From Hysterium pulicare CBS 123377 (taxonomy: Eukaryota; Ascomycota; Dothideomycetes; Hysteriales; Hysteriaceae): DNA of 64,000 nt. The position numbers and the translations under genes were made by a program. Location of the stretch: contig AJFK01000057.1 of assembly GCA_000467715.1 (NCBI GenBank), positions 1 through 64,000 of the forward strand, in the 5' to 3' direction. This document shows, in pieces, positions 54,562 to 64,000 of the stretch; position 1 is the stretch's first letter, and each line of letters begins with the position of its first letter. The notes beneath the pieces were generated by a model. The model saw nothing but the letters and a program-made list of their open reading frames with translations, was not told where the DNA came from and made no database searches.

Positions 54562-56493
54562 CTAGCGGAGCAAAATCGTCTCAATACTCGAACTCTCTGT
54601 CATCGCTTCACCGTCCATGATACCGTGAACATACGCCTCACCAACCAACTTCCACGTGCTCTCATCCTCTTTTCTAATAATGAACGGGATTTGGGCCCCT
54701 AGGAAGATAACAATGACATCTCCCGCTAGAGCTTCCATTGGGCAAACCCCCACATATCCGTTCCTCGAAAAAAACGGTCGGCTATCATGCATCCTCCCCA
54801 TCCGCCCCATATATGAAATGAAAGCAGCGTGTGTTTCCGGGTGTGCTTTGTACCGTCTTCTATCTCCGTCTACGACAGACTGCATAGCCTCATAGCCGGT
54901 CCGCGCTGTGGCTGTGGCCCTCCTGGGCCAGTTCACAATACCACCTTGCTCTAGATCGCCGATTGGGATGCGCCAATGTGCCTCCAGCCTTTGTTCGGAG
55001 CTGTAGAACGAGCTCTGGGCAATAAATTGTGAGATGGTGTTCAGAAACTGAGATGCTGCTCCGTAATCGAAATTATCGTCGATGCCTTGGGTCCAGATCC
55101 CTCCGGTGGTGCTGATAGTGTCGATATACATGCCTTTCATGCCCAGTTCCGTTAAAATCTCTTTCCTTTCGGGCGGGAATATCGTCGCCGAAGATGAACA
55201 GGAAGCATTGAAAAAGCCTTCGTTCTGGTATAACGACCAAGGCTCCCGGTTCGATGCCGTCCAGTCCGGCACCCACGACGGGAGCTCAGCGAACAAGTTA
55301 CGTTTGCGGCACAGACTAAGGATATCAATGTGTCCATGCATCAGCAAAGCTTTTGCAGTATTAATATACGCTTCTGAGCACGGAATCGTGTAATCTGGTA
55401 TGATATCCTTCGCGGCTTGGTCATTTGCGATGCCGAGCAGGGCATAAACACGGTCTTGAGCTTCTGTGGCATTGATCCGAACACCTGTCGAGTTATATAC
55501 ATTAGCCCGACAAAGGAGACTTTTTAGGCTGAGACGTTCGTCTTTTGGATCAAACAGGCATACCCGGCGTATGCCTATCGCTTTAGTAGGGAGGGCCATC
55601 GGCAGCCCCGATAGCAGGGACATTGTTCTTTGCTCGACCGCGGCGTCATTTGTGCGGTCATGTCTAGAAGCCCACGTGCTGAACAGATTGAAGAAGTAGC
55701 TCGTGGCCCAAAACCGAGTATACTCGACCATCTGTTGTCCGCATCTGAACAAGGCTGTCCGCGCGTTTGAACATTCTTGTAGACACCAAACCCGTCCAAA
55801 CCAATCCCGCTCTCCTATATCTGTATACCTCCAAAAGAAAGGGTCTTTCCCTTCTTGAATCCAATGCAGAATTTGTGTCATGAATCTCTTCAAATCCAAC
55901 TTAGTTTTCGAGATTTGCGATCCGGGTTCGTCCACTTGGTCCCAATTCTCCAATTCTTTGGCCGTTAGGTGCCATAGTCCTATCTGCATAAGGGAATCTC
56001 CAAGTTTATCGATCCAGGACATAGCAGTATCTGTCTCGGCTGTCGATGGACCCAGCCAGATGATCACTTGTGTAGCTTTCTTGTAGATCTGCCGCATCAT
56101 CTGGACCTGTTTAGTCTTTTCATCGGCATCCTTTTGGTTGATACAGATTGCGTCTACCCATACTACAAATTCATCTTCCCCCTGAAGATGGCACAACGCG
56201 CTATATAAGTTGTCGGTAACGGAAAGCGACCGGCCATCAACATTGATGTCTCTTCTTGAATTCGGAGTTCCCCAGGTGTATGAAAGCGATGAATACTGAA
56301 TATCAGAGTCTAAAGAAATATGAAATAAGCCATATGTGAACTCCTGGGCGGTAGCCTCTCCGCCACTTTTAGGTGGAATGCGGAGAAGTCTAATCTCTCG
56401 TCGTTCTTCGGAAAGCGAATCGTACACAAATGTTTCGCGCTTCGACGCTAGAATCTCAGAGGTCGTTACAGACATCTTTGTGAAGTGTATCAA
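54562..56493 (-). CDS. HET-domain protein (heterokaryon incompatibility type)
   Basis: An intronless ORF of 643 residues (or 637 from MSVTTSEIL). The HET domain (PF06985) spans about 30-200: REIRLLRIPPKSGG, then YSSLSYTWGTPNSRRDI, VVWVDAICINQKDADEKTKQVQMMRQIYKKATQVIIWLGPST and, later, GRVWCLQECSNARTALFRCG. The downstream third contains DRVYALLGIAND and IIPDYTIPCSEAY (typical 'RVYGLLG...PDY' extension) and LPSWVPDWTA, all features of the large HET class. HET proteins trigger cell death when non-self fungi fuse and act as intracellular switches. Partners usually are NLR/STAND proteins; no such gene is nearby. The start ambiguity is 6 codons. Confidence 0.9.
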   Translation of the reverse strand: MIHFTKMSVTTSEILASKRETFVYDSLSEERREIRLLRIPPKSGGEATAQEFTYGLFHISLDSDIQYSSLSYTWGTPNSRRDINVDGRSLSVTDNLYSALCHLQGEDEFVVWVDAICINQKDADEKTKQVQMMRQIYKKATQVIIWLGPSTAETDTAMSWIDKLGDSLMQIGLWHLTAKELENWDQVDEPGSQISKTKLDLKRFMTQILHWIQEGKDPFFWRYTDIGERDWFGRVWCLQECSNARTALFRCGQQMVEYTRFWATSYFFNLFSTWASRHDRTNDAAVEQRTMSLLSGLPMALPTKAIGIRRVCLFDPKDERLSLKSLLCRANVYNSTGVRINATEAQDRVYALLGIANDQAAKDIIPDYTIPCSEAYINTAKALLMHGHIDILSLCRKRNLFAELPSWVPDWTASNREPWSLYQNEGFFNASCSSSATIFPPERKEILTELGMKGMYIDTISTTGGIWTQGIDDNFDYGAASQFLNTISQFIAQSSFYSSEQRLEAHWRIPIGDLEQGGIVNWPRRATATARTGYEAMQSVVDGDRRRYKAHPETHAAFISYMGRMGRMHDSRPFFSRNGYVGVCPMEALAGDVIVIFLGAQIPFIIRKEDESTWKLVGEAYVHGIMDGEAMTESSSIETILLR

Positions 56494-57449
56494 GCTGTAG
56501 GCTAAGCTTGCCGGTATCTGATGTTTTCCAGTTGAGAAAGTCGAGCGTTGACGCCTCTTCGGAGTCTCTGCAAATGTATCAAACCGCTCAAGAGTATGCT
56601 AACTGAGTATCTTGGGGTTTGAGTTCAGCTCGGATTGGCGCGTGAAGCGGTTTGAGTAAGTTTCAGCTGAGCATCGAGATGGGAAGCAGCTTTCTACCGT
56701 CGTGTAACATGCCTTACACTAGTGTGGTACTCTAACATCCCACCGAATTCTACGTAGTTAAGATCTGATCAATGATTCGGTGGGTATTTGGAAAGAGTAT
56801 TCGGTGAGGTATAGAAATACGAAGAAAAGTGAAAAAATCTGGCGGGCTCTTTTCATTTCGTACCATGCAGCTAGCTACTAGCCACGCGCGTAGCATAAGC
56901 TTCATTCCCTATTTGGCAGGTAGAAATCGACAAGGATGAACCTACCTGTCTTCCTTTGACATGTACAAAAAGGTCTATCAAAATGATGATACGTTCTTAC
57001 TGTGGTAGCTCCAAATAGGGTTTTGACATCGCTAGTCGACTGCTGAGGTAAGAAAGGCAGGCAAATGCTGTTGATCTAGCTTTATTTTATTAATGAAGGC
57101 TTCTTCAAAACAAGAAAGAAGTAGGGACTGAACGGCCAGAGGTTGAAGAGTTTGGTAAAGCTCAACCACGCGTCAGCGGTGATTAGATTTGAAACTCCCA
57201 TTATTGTTGGTTTCATAGAATGATGTAAAGGTGATTCTTCGATTTCTCGTTCGGTTCTCATTGGTTTTGGGTCTTTGGTTTAAAGGCCAGAGGTTCGAAA
57301 ATGAACGTTGACGTGTGAAGTGCCGAAATACCGAAATGTATATTAAGGGAAGAGTCTGTTAGCTATTGACTCGTAACGCCTACCAAATGCACTCTCAGTG
57401 CCATTTATATATGCAGACTGACTTTATGTTCAGAGTCACCATCAAAATT
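56494..57449. other. gene-free stretch containing SINE-like copy 2
   Basis: Between the HET gene and the MFS gene. Except for the 57134-57295 insertion described separately, no supported feature is seen. Confidence 0.45.
57134..57295 (+). mobile_element. SINE-like short insertion, copy 2, with 11-base flanking repeats
   Basis: A 140-base sequence (57145-57284) is flanked by GGCCAGAGGTT at 57134-57144 and 57285-57295, an apparent target duplication. Most of its length (57150-57258) aligns with copy 1 at 4142-4256, differing mostly by C/T and G/A changes. It continues ~25 bases further at the 3' end (TCATTGGTTTTGGGTCTTTGG), so copy 1 looks 3'-shortened or ended differently. No ORF and no terminal inverted repeat. 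Both copies sit in different contexts, each with its own duplication, which supports mobility. Confidence 0.65.
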
Positions 57450-59075
57450 CTAAACCCTAATCCAGACCCAGCCCGTCTTACTAATTCTTCCAGCAACCAG
57501 CACCAGTCCACCCACCATGATCATGGACGCCCCCCACATCTGCGCAACGAAGTAATTGCCTCCATCCCGCTGGATCAGCGCCCCAGCCAGCGGCGGTCCG
57601 GTCAACGTCGCAATTCCGACTAGACTAAATCCCATCCCATTCCTTACTCCCACTTTACTCAAATCGCTTGTCAGACTCGCAAGCGTCGAGGGGAACAGAC
57701 CTTGGAATGATGCAGCGAGAAGCCCGTAGGCGATTGAGAAGGCGTAGAGTCCGCCGAGGTTATGGACCAACGACCAACAGTAGAGAATTATGCCACTGAT
57801 GAAGGCGAAGGGGATGATCGTGTTGAAGGGGCCGAACTTCAGGTCGGCGAGGTATGAAGGGATGAGGCGGCCTATCACGCCGAGACCGTTCATGATCATG
57901 ATGACATTTACGGAGGTAGAATAGGATACGTGAATTATTTCTATTCCAAATGCACCAACCTAGTGATGCGTCAGAAGTTGCCCATATAGAGTTTGCGGCA
58001 GTTAAGATGATAAGAATGGCAAGAAATTGAGAATTGGAGATGGACGATCTCGCGAGAAACAATACAACTACAATAGGCCTCGGTAAGCACCCCCACAAAG
58101 GAGCTACAGACTTCGGTGTGTATGAGAAGGTGTTTTCATGTACTAATATAATTGGAAAGCTCTGGGGCATACATAGTAAAAAGCGAAGAATTGTCCCCAT
58201 ATAACTAGGAATACTCCAAGACAATACAAAGCGTACGGTGTCTCCTGGAACGCCCGGAGTTCAAGAAGTGGCCCACTCCGTCGAGGTGGGAGCCTTGGCT
58301 TGAGTAGTGTTATATACACGGCGCCCACAGCTAGCATGATAAAGCCCATCATGCGCACTGTCCAACCAAAACCAAGTTTCGGGAGCAGTTGGCGCATGAT
58401 GGTTGGATACACAAGGCCTCCAGTTGCCGAACCCGAGGCAACGATTGCTACAGCGAGACTACGCCTTTTAGCGAAGTAGGTTGTAACGAGAGACATTGCA
58501 GGACAGAACTGTAGACCGCAGCCCAGGCCAGTCAGAAGTCCTTGGGCGAGGAAGAATTGCCAGTATTGCGTACATAGGGAAGTCATGAACATGCCTAAAG
58601 CTGCGATTAGAACGCCGGGGATCATGACCCAATGGAAATAACCTCCGTCCAGGGCACGGCCCGAAAACATTCCAATGAAGAAATGTCCCAACATTTGTAC
58701 AGATCCTATCCATGAAACGGAAGAGGGTTGGAGACCTAGTTCGGAGGTGTAGTAGGACTGAAAGACGCCGAACGACGTTATTATTCCCCATGTGTTGAAG
58801 ACAACGAAATGGCCCATGAAGGCCTGTGTCCAGGCTTTGAGTCCGCCATCGGGAGGGGGCCCTGGGTGTCGTACAGAAGTGTTAGATCTCTCTGTTAGAA
58901 CCTTGGAGAGCATCGAGTGTCCATGACGCCTGCTCGGCGCTCGAGTAATTTGATCTTCGGGAAACTGCGAGTCCTCACTATTCCTAGCATGTCGACCACT
59001 GAGAACAGAGTGAGCTTTTTCTACGTCTTTTTCAACATCTTTGGCAGCATTTTCAACAGCAGTGAGTGGAGGCAT
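57450..59075 (-). CDS. MFS monocarboxylate-transporter-like permease
   Basis: Exons 59075-58173 and 57959-57450 (intron 57960-58172, 213 bases, GTATGC...CACTAG) encode 470 residues. The MCT signature PPDGGLKAWTQAFMGHFVVFNTWG begins TM1 at about residue 70, after a polar N-terminal domain. TM helices follow with SFGVFQSYYTSELGLQPSS, WIGSVQMLGHFFIGMFSGRALDGG and GLGCGLQFCPAMSLVTTYFAKRRSLA, the last a family-typical loop. The second half, VGAFGIEIIHVSYSTSVNVIMIMNGLGVIGRLIPSYLADLKFG, is joined after YYV by the intron. Members import or export monocarboxylates or riboflavin (Mch5-like in yeast). Twelve helices expected; substrate unknown. The GG-rich start of the gene is a plausible ATG; an upstream extension lacks one. 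Confidence 0.85.
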
Positions 59076-59539
59076 GACGGTAGAATCGAACTGGCCATTG
59101 TAAAGCAAGAAGAAGAGACGTTAAAATAAAAGTGGCGGGGGCTCTGGGGAAAGGAAGTCTATCTCCGATAGCGGGAAGAGAGTTCCTAGAGTTAGTCATG
59201 CAGGTGAGCTATCTTTGAGGCATGATTAGGTACGAATTTAGTAAGTTAGTGGCTGTTCATGCACAAGCAGATCGTTGTGTTGCTACTGGAGTAAGAAGGA
59301 TTTTGTGGAGGTTTTAGAGAGATGGAGATGCTCATTCGTCCACGCGGCAACGATAATGCCGAACCCAAGCATCAGCGATAGCAGTGTAATAAGTGAATGC
59401 CGTAGATATTGACATTTGAGGAATTTTGTTTGAACGGCCGCAACAAAAACTTTCTTGGATCCTTCTCTTCGTCGATAAGTGTATGTAGATGAGTAGGTAC
59501 GAGCGTTGGTTGCGAGCAGCGACGTCATCCACCTCGTGC
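59076..59539. other. gene-free stretch
   Basis: Upstream of the permease and 3' of the F-box gene; nothing supported. Confidence 0.4.
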
Positions 59540-61227
59540 TTAAGTGTGCAATTCCTGGGGCAATTCTCTAAGACGCACCGACTCGCTTTTCCACCCATCC
59601 ACAATACTTTTCGTTCGTGTTATCCAACGTAAAATTTCAAGGCTGTCCAGTTGAGCTGTCTCTCTTTGCTGCCGCCCATTCCTGTTCACCTCAATCCAGT
59701 CGCGCTTCTTTTCCAGATCAGATGCTGCCAATCCATCCGCTAAATCGTCCACTCCCACCTCCCTCATAAATCCAATCTCTTCAGAATCATAAACGCAAAG
59801 CGGCTCAGGTACGATCTCACCAAACAGGAAAGGCGGAAAAAGCTGGCTGTGCAACGCGACATAAAGCTTAAGCTTAATGCCATTCTTGTACAGCTGATAA
59901 GCCCAAGAGTGCAAAATCCGCGCTCTGCCCTGACTCCACAAATGCTCTTCGACCTTCAAGCCCTGATCAACGTGTAACTCCACCTCTACTATTTCCAAAC
60001 CCCTTACAAGGCTTAGATTCACAGGCCTCCAATGCGATCTCCTACTCCCTAGACCATATAATAAATTCACGGACTTGACGTTAGGTGGTCCTTGGCCCGC
60101 AAGAAAGCTGGTAAGCATGAAAGATGTTTCCGCCATCTCGAGTCTTTCAAGTGCGGAAAACTCCTTCCACCCTTCTATAGATTCATAGCGAGATGAGCCA
60201 TAAGCCCGCCCGTGGCGACCTGCCCTCGCATCGATATGCTTCAGCTCTTTTAAGGAATGCTTCTGTGGCCGTAGCGCGTCTAAGAGCTCGAGAGGGTTAA
60301 GAACGCCAGACACATTTTTCTCTTTACCGTGGTTCGCGTTTTCCCCAATTGTAAGGTGCTTCAGTGCTTTCGGCGTGTGCAAAATGGCGCCCAGGCTAGA
60401 CGAAGTGATGTTGCATTCGTCGAGAATCAGTGTCTTGAGAGGTGTGGTAGAAGCAAATGGTTCGAATATAGAGGAGTCCTCACAAAAAATGTCGCAGACA
60501 GAGATGTGCAGGTAATGGAGAGTGGGATGGAGGAAGACTACGTGCATGCCTGACAATCGCCAGTAGTCAGAGGTTGGCCCATGCGAATGTATGGTTACTG
60601 GAGGGAACAGTCAGTCTTTGTTACCATAGGAATAGCTCTTCCTGGTCCTTATGAAGCACTGTTGTCAATTAGGTGGGCCTCCTGCTTGAAATAGGCACAA
60701 TTTGAGAGAGTTATCACGTGATTATTATTCGTGAGAAACAAATTGAAGAACTTACGCTTCTGAAGCATCTGTAATGGCTTGTTAATCACGTTTGATTTCA
60801 AGCTCGCTTCCTCTAGCACCTCTCTAAAATCCTCAAAATCCCTATTAACCCACACCGTTCCCTCCATCCTCCATCTTCCATAATTACACCACGGGCTCTC
60901 CATCTGCCACTCTTTCAACGCCTTCAGCTTCCTGACAGCAGGATTAAAGTCGTTCATGCCCTCGTCAAGAAGATACTCTATGCGCATATTCAACGAATAG
61001 ACGGATGTGGCCCGTGCAGGGCGCGATTCTAGAGTATCGAAGAGCCTCGCCGCCGCGACACCAGAGCGCAGGAGGAGGTTTTTATAGAGAAGAGGTTCGA
61101 CAAGACATTGGAATCGATGGCATGTTAATGCAAGGTTACGGAGCGCAGCTTGGTCGCTGGATAGGGTGTCGAGGATTGCGAGAATGAGCTCGTCGGCTAG
61201 GTTGAGGAGGTGGTGCGGGCTCGCCAT
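59540..61227 (-). CDS. F-box protein
   Basis: Exons 61227-60756 and 60597-59540 (intron 60598-60755, GTAAGT...CTCCAG) encode 509 residues. The N-terminal F-box (~5-50) reads HHLLNLADELILAILDTLSSDQAALRNLALTCHRFQCLVEPLLYKNLLL, a standard LP-x-E-like motif in fungi that recruits Skp1 for SCF ubiquitin ligases. The remainder has leucine-rich segments (LKTLILDECNITSSSLGAIL, then LKHLTIGENANH) that suggest irregular leucine-rich repeats as the substrate-binding face. The junction restores QKLTIHSHGPTSDYWRLSGMHVVFLHPTLHYLHISVCD. No extra domain (WD40 or FIST) is seen. The substrate is unknown. Confidence 0.8.
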
Positions 61228-62237
61228 TCTGCGTAAGGATTGAGAAGCAAACCAAACTTCATCAAATAACAATGGTAAGTCAAGAGCAGACCGGGGGAGA
61301 TGACCTACGAAACGGGGCGGACCATCTTCTTGTAGAAGAGGTCGTTGAGATGTTATGGGTGGCAGGCACCAGCAGGTGCCTCCATTTCACTAGTCTCGCC
61401 TCGGTTTAGTGGTGACCATTGACCAGTCTATCTACCTAGGTAGGTAGATGAAGCCTCAACGTCAGCGAAACAAACACCTACGCACAACACTTAGAGTAAC
61501 TGTCAAGTCATTTCATTTTGATGAGACGACTCGTTACGCCTAAACAATGACTATTTTCCTCATTTGAACGTTGATAATACGGGATTTGATATCTATCACT
61601 GTTGGTCATGTTTGTGCCAAAGCAAAGGCATTTGAACGCCGCTGCGTTCGTCGTTCAACGGAGTGATGTAGGTTGCCTAAAGTTAGGTTCAACTTGGCTT
61701 CGAATTGCTCTGCCAAGGCACACGTGAGATGCGTTTTAAAACCTCAAAGCACTGTTTCATTTTTGTATATATATGTTATGATATAACAAGAGTGAACGTG
61801 ATTCAATACTATAGGTTTGGAAGACTTGGGATACTCGCCCTCTACGATCTATGCTCCTGCACGTGACCTTACAGCTTTAGTTACGTTTCGAAGACGTAAG
61901 AAATATCTAGTGCGTAAGACGTAGCAAACATCAGACTAAGTGGCCTACTAGCTGTATAGACTACGTGAGACCATGGGGTGAAGACATACCTTTCGTATTA
62001 CCGGCCACATGAAGCAGTGAATCTATTTAGCATACGCGTCCAGTAAGTCATTGCTACTTACGCGCTCTTCACGGACTATGACCACTTCCCCTAGCTTCAT
62101 TAATCATATAATTATGCCCTCATCGGCATTCAGTAATCCTTCTTCAACAAACAACATCTACACCAAGTAGTCGCCAAAGCAAGGGAGACACTTATCGAGA
62201 TCTTATAGAAGTCCACTCTCAATATTCGAACTTCGTG
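61228..62237. other. gene-free stretch
   Basis: Contains only a near-palindrome CTACCTAGGTAG at about 61432-61443 and an inert ORF at 61005. No supported gene in 1 kb. Confidence 0.45.
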
Positions 62238-62402
62238 ATGGCTATTGAGGCTTTCTACTACATCTTAACTATGGCTCATGGTGGGATATGGGTGTGTCAT
62301 GAGTGTGGGCATTCGAACGACGATGAGGATCCAAAGCCGGGCATGTGCACGGAATGTGGGCACTGTATGTGTGGGTATTGCCTCTACCCTTCAAATGAGT
62401 AG
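62238..62402 (+). CDS. RanBP2-like zinc-finger micro-protein A
   Basis: The ATG at 62238 to a TAG at 62402 encodes 54 residues. The head MAIEAFYYILTMAHGG is followed by GIWVCHECGHSNDDEDP, then MCTECGHCMCGYC and LYPSNE. The layout W-x-C-x2-C-x3-N-...-C-x2-C is the RanBP2-type zinc-finger; two further cysteines (CMCGYC) follow. The length and motif match the neighbour at 62936-63103 (WMCSECYHINDIEDP...CMDCGQ). The two are clearly related in tandem. No signal peptide or membrane segment is evident. A second ATG inside the head (MAHGG) is possible. The micro-gene is too short for usual annotation. Role unknown. Confidence 0.55.
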   Translation: MAIEAFYYILTMAHGGIWVCHECGHSNDDEDPKPGMCTECGHCMCGYCLYPSNE

Positions 62403-62935
62403 TAGCTATCAAGTCACTTTGAGTATTGCTGGCGACGCTGCATGTATGAGTTTTTCGTACCGACAGGCGCGGTGAGGGCGACATGGGATGTTTTTGATGA
62501 GAACCAACATTGGTTATACAGAGTTTGGTATTGGAATTAAAACCTGTCCTAACATACTGTCTTTTCTTTCAGTGATAATGCTGATTCTGGTTCGGTAATA
62601 GTCCAGTGTCTTGATGAAATACTTGTTGTCATACCCCTTTTGGTGTCCCGGGAGTGAATGGACTTCACACCACCTAATACCGGAAGTACCCTTCAGGCTC
62701 CCGCACCGAGACTTTGCCGGAGATAATGCCTATAATCCGATTATAACACATCGGCAGCAAACGCTACACGAAAAAAGCCTCAATCACGCTTACTGTCAGC
62801 TCCAACGGCATATCAGAAAGTTACGAAAGACTGAGAACGATAGAACACATGCTAACACCACTAGGCACCATCTTCTAGTAAGCGAGTACCTCAAAAGGGC
62901 ACCTTTTTCTTGCCTAGTTCGAAAGAGTGGTCAAG
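62403..62935. other. gene-free stretch between the two micro-genes
   Basis: 533 bases. A plus ORF at 62611-62949 is not supported. Confidence 0.4.
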
Positions 62936-63103
62936 ATGATCATCACTAAACTCACAAACCTTGTACTGAGCCTAGCGTGCCGTTGGATGTGCAGTGAATG
63001 CTACCACATCAATGACATCGAAGACCCCAGCCAAGAACAGTGCATGGATTGTGGACAGGGTGTTTGCTTGAACTATTGGGCTGATCTTCTCGATGAGATC
63101 TGA
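62936..63103 (+). CDS. RanBP2-like zinc-finger micro-protein B
   Basis: The ATG at 62936 to a TGA at 63101-63103 encodes 55 residues. The head MIITKLTNLVLSLACR is followed by WMCSECYHINDIEDP, then EQCMDCGQGVCLNYWADLLDEI. It has the W-x-C-x2-C-x3-N-x-(n)-C-x2-C arrangement, with the W, the first C pair, N-D, E-D-P and the final C-x2-C-G shared with micro-protein A. Conservation of the motif but not of the flanks is the pattern expected of old tandem duplicates. The head is mildly hydrophobic (LTNLVLSLAC) and could be a weak signal or anchor. Function unknown; zinc binding is inferred from the cysteines. Confidence 0.55.
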   Translation: MIITKLTNLVLSLACRWMCSECYHINDIEDPSQEQCMDCGQGVCLNYWADLLDEI

Positions 63104-63463
63104 AGAATTGAATCATGGTTAAGGGTGAACGGGATGAAGAGGTTATTGTTCACTTCAATTTGGTGCTGGGAGTGACTTCTTCGCTATTCTGTGGGGCATA
63201 GGAGGCGCTATAATGAAAACCACTTTCAGTGAAGATACACGAACTCAATACCTACAGTTACCTTTACCAGTGCACTCAGTTTAGGCCCGGCGTAAATCCG
63301 TGAATCATTTTCATGGTATTTAGATGATCAACCAGTTCATTAGCTTTAACAGGTGTGAATTACGTACTTACTAGCCTGGGCAGCTACTTCCAAATATGTC
63401 CCGCCTTTATATATTCTGGTGCAAAGATGACCGTCCGCAGCCACCTTGACGAAAAACAACACC
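63104..63463. other. short gene-free stretch
   Basis: 360 bases upstream of the terminal ORF. A competing ORF at 63355-63606 in another frame is taken as a shadow. Confidence 0.4.
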
Positions 63464-64000
63464 ATGGCTATTTCCACCAATACGACGACTACAACTTCCA
63501 CTGCCCCGACAACCGAGTGCCCCATTTTCACGGCCCGATCTGCATCCCGTCCGCCAAGAACCGGCATCGAATGGCTACAGGAAACTCTAGATGCCAAGAA
63601 CTATAAGCTACTCCAGGACCTTCAAGGTCACTTCTTATACGAAGAATTCCCTCATCCATCTGTTCAAGGTCTTGGCTTCTATATATTAATCCACCCCTAC
63701 GACATTGTCCGCGTACGCTCTGAGCCAACTAAAACGCTTGGACTCATCAAGTACCAACTGGAGTCAGAGCTGTATACATATGACCCTGTATATGGAGACC
63801 GCAAGTATATTCCGCACCAAGAGGTAACGTTGCCTGAAATGCGTCGTCTGGCTCTGAAACGGGTAATTGAGGAATTGTTTCAACGAGGCGTAAAGCTAAG
63901 AATGATCTCCCCTCGTGTGAAGGCGAACGAGAAGGGGAGGGATAGCGACGTGGTAAAAAAGACGTATGGAGAAGGCACGGAGAGTAGGAGGTACGAGAGT
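63464..64000 (+). CDS. Unknown protein, 3' truncated by window end
   Basis: From the ATG at 63464 a frame of 179 codons stays open to the last base. The head MAISTNTTTTTSTAPTTECP is Thr-rich and low-complexity. A compact part follows: GIEWLQETLDAKNYKLLQDL, then FYILIHPYDIVRVRS and LIKYQLESELYTYDPVYGDRKYIPHQEVTLPEMRRLALKRVIEELF. It ends in a basic tail (RGVKLRMISPRVKANEKGRDSDVVKKTYG). There are no cysteine motifs or membrane helices. It is probably a lineage-specific orphan; the gene continues right of the window. The family is not recognised. Confidence 0.55.
   Translation, partial: MAISTNTTTTTSTAPTTECPIFTARSASRPPRTGIEWLQETLDAKNYKLLQDLQGHFLYEEFPHPSVQGLGFYILIHPYDIVRVRSEPTKTLGLIKYQLESELYTYDPVYGDRKYIPHQEVTLPEMRRLALKRVIEELFQRGVKLRMISPRVKANEKGRDSDVVKKTYGEGTESRRYES

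Noticed and set aside
61432-61443. Palindrome CTACCTAGGTAG
   Set aside because: Short and single; no nearby partner site or gene to interpret it.

Overview
This is nuclear DNA of a filamentous ascomycete (Pezizomycotina). Short spliced introns of about 45-90 bases with GTRNGT donors and CTAAC/CTRAY branch sites are everywhere. A HET-domain protein, two Zn2Cys6 regulators, fungal MFS pumps, 2EXR/F-box-like paralogs and a fungal C2H2-plus-membrane protein are typical of the group. A class such as Leotiomycetes is a guess from gene flavour, not shown by the sequence. I saw no convincing tRNA, rRNA, CRISPR or virus-like element.

Layout. 0-3 kb: an AT-rich block, a doubtful zinc-ribbon micro-ORF, the PP1 regulator GLC8 and a compact three-exon orphan gene. 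3.4-4.4 kb: a decayed secreted VOC/glyoxalase gene carrying a short insertion with a 13-base target duplication; a second copy of the insert, also flanked by a duplication, lies at 57.1 kb. 4.7-23.4 kb is mostly conserved: M18 aminopeptidase, GNAT acetyltransferase, a membrane protein, a hairpin (MITE-like) repeat, a C2H2/membrane protein, a DHA1 pump, sulfite oxidase, UBC7, a scramblase and tRNA endonuclease SEN2. 23.7-28 kb is a small expansion of 2EXR-like genes with one dead copy. 28.7-42.2 kb looks accessory: glycosyltransferase, orphan, aldo-keto reductase, Zn2Cys6 regulator, orphan, a second Zn2Cys6 regulator and a divergent DHA2 (14-TM) pump whose shared promoter has a perfect 12-base inverted repeat. 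44.9-54.2 kb is again conserved: glucosidase II alpha, NDP kinase and a large telomere OB-fold (POT1/Cdc13-type) protein. 54.5-64 kb is accessory: HET protein, monocarboxylate-type MFS, F-box protein, then two tandem RanBP2-like zinc-finger micro-proteins and an unknown ORF running off the end.

How the genes may work together. Most conserved genes are independent housekeeping functions: ER glycoprotein trimming and ERAD ubiquitination (glucosidase II, UBC7), tRNA splicing, nucleotide balance, telomere capping, sulfite detoxification. The one likely local circuit is the regulator/pump pair at 37.8-42.1 kb, perhaps with the neighbouring glycosyltransferase and reductase as a small detoxification or metabolite-modification locus. 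No backbone synthase is present. Exon boundaries were derived by reading splice signals and frame by eye.
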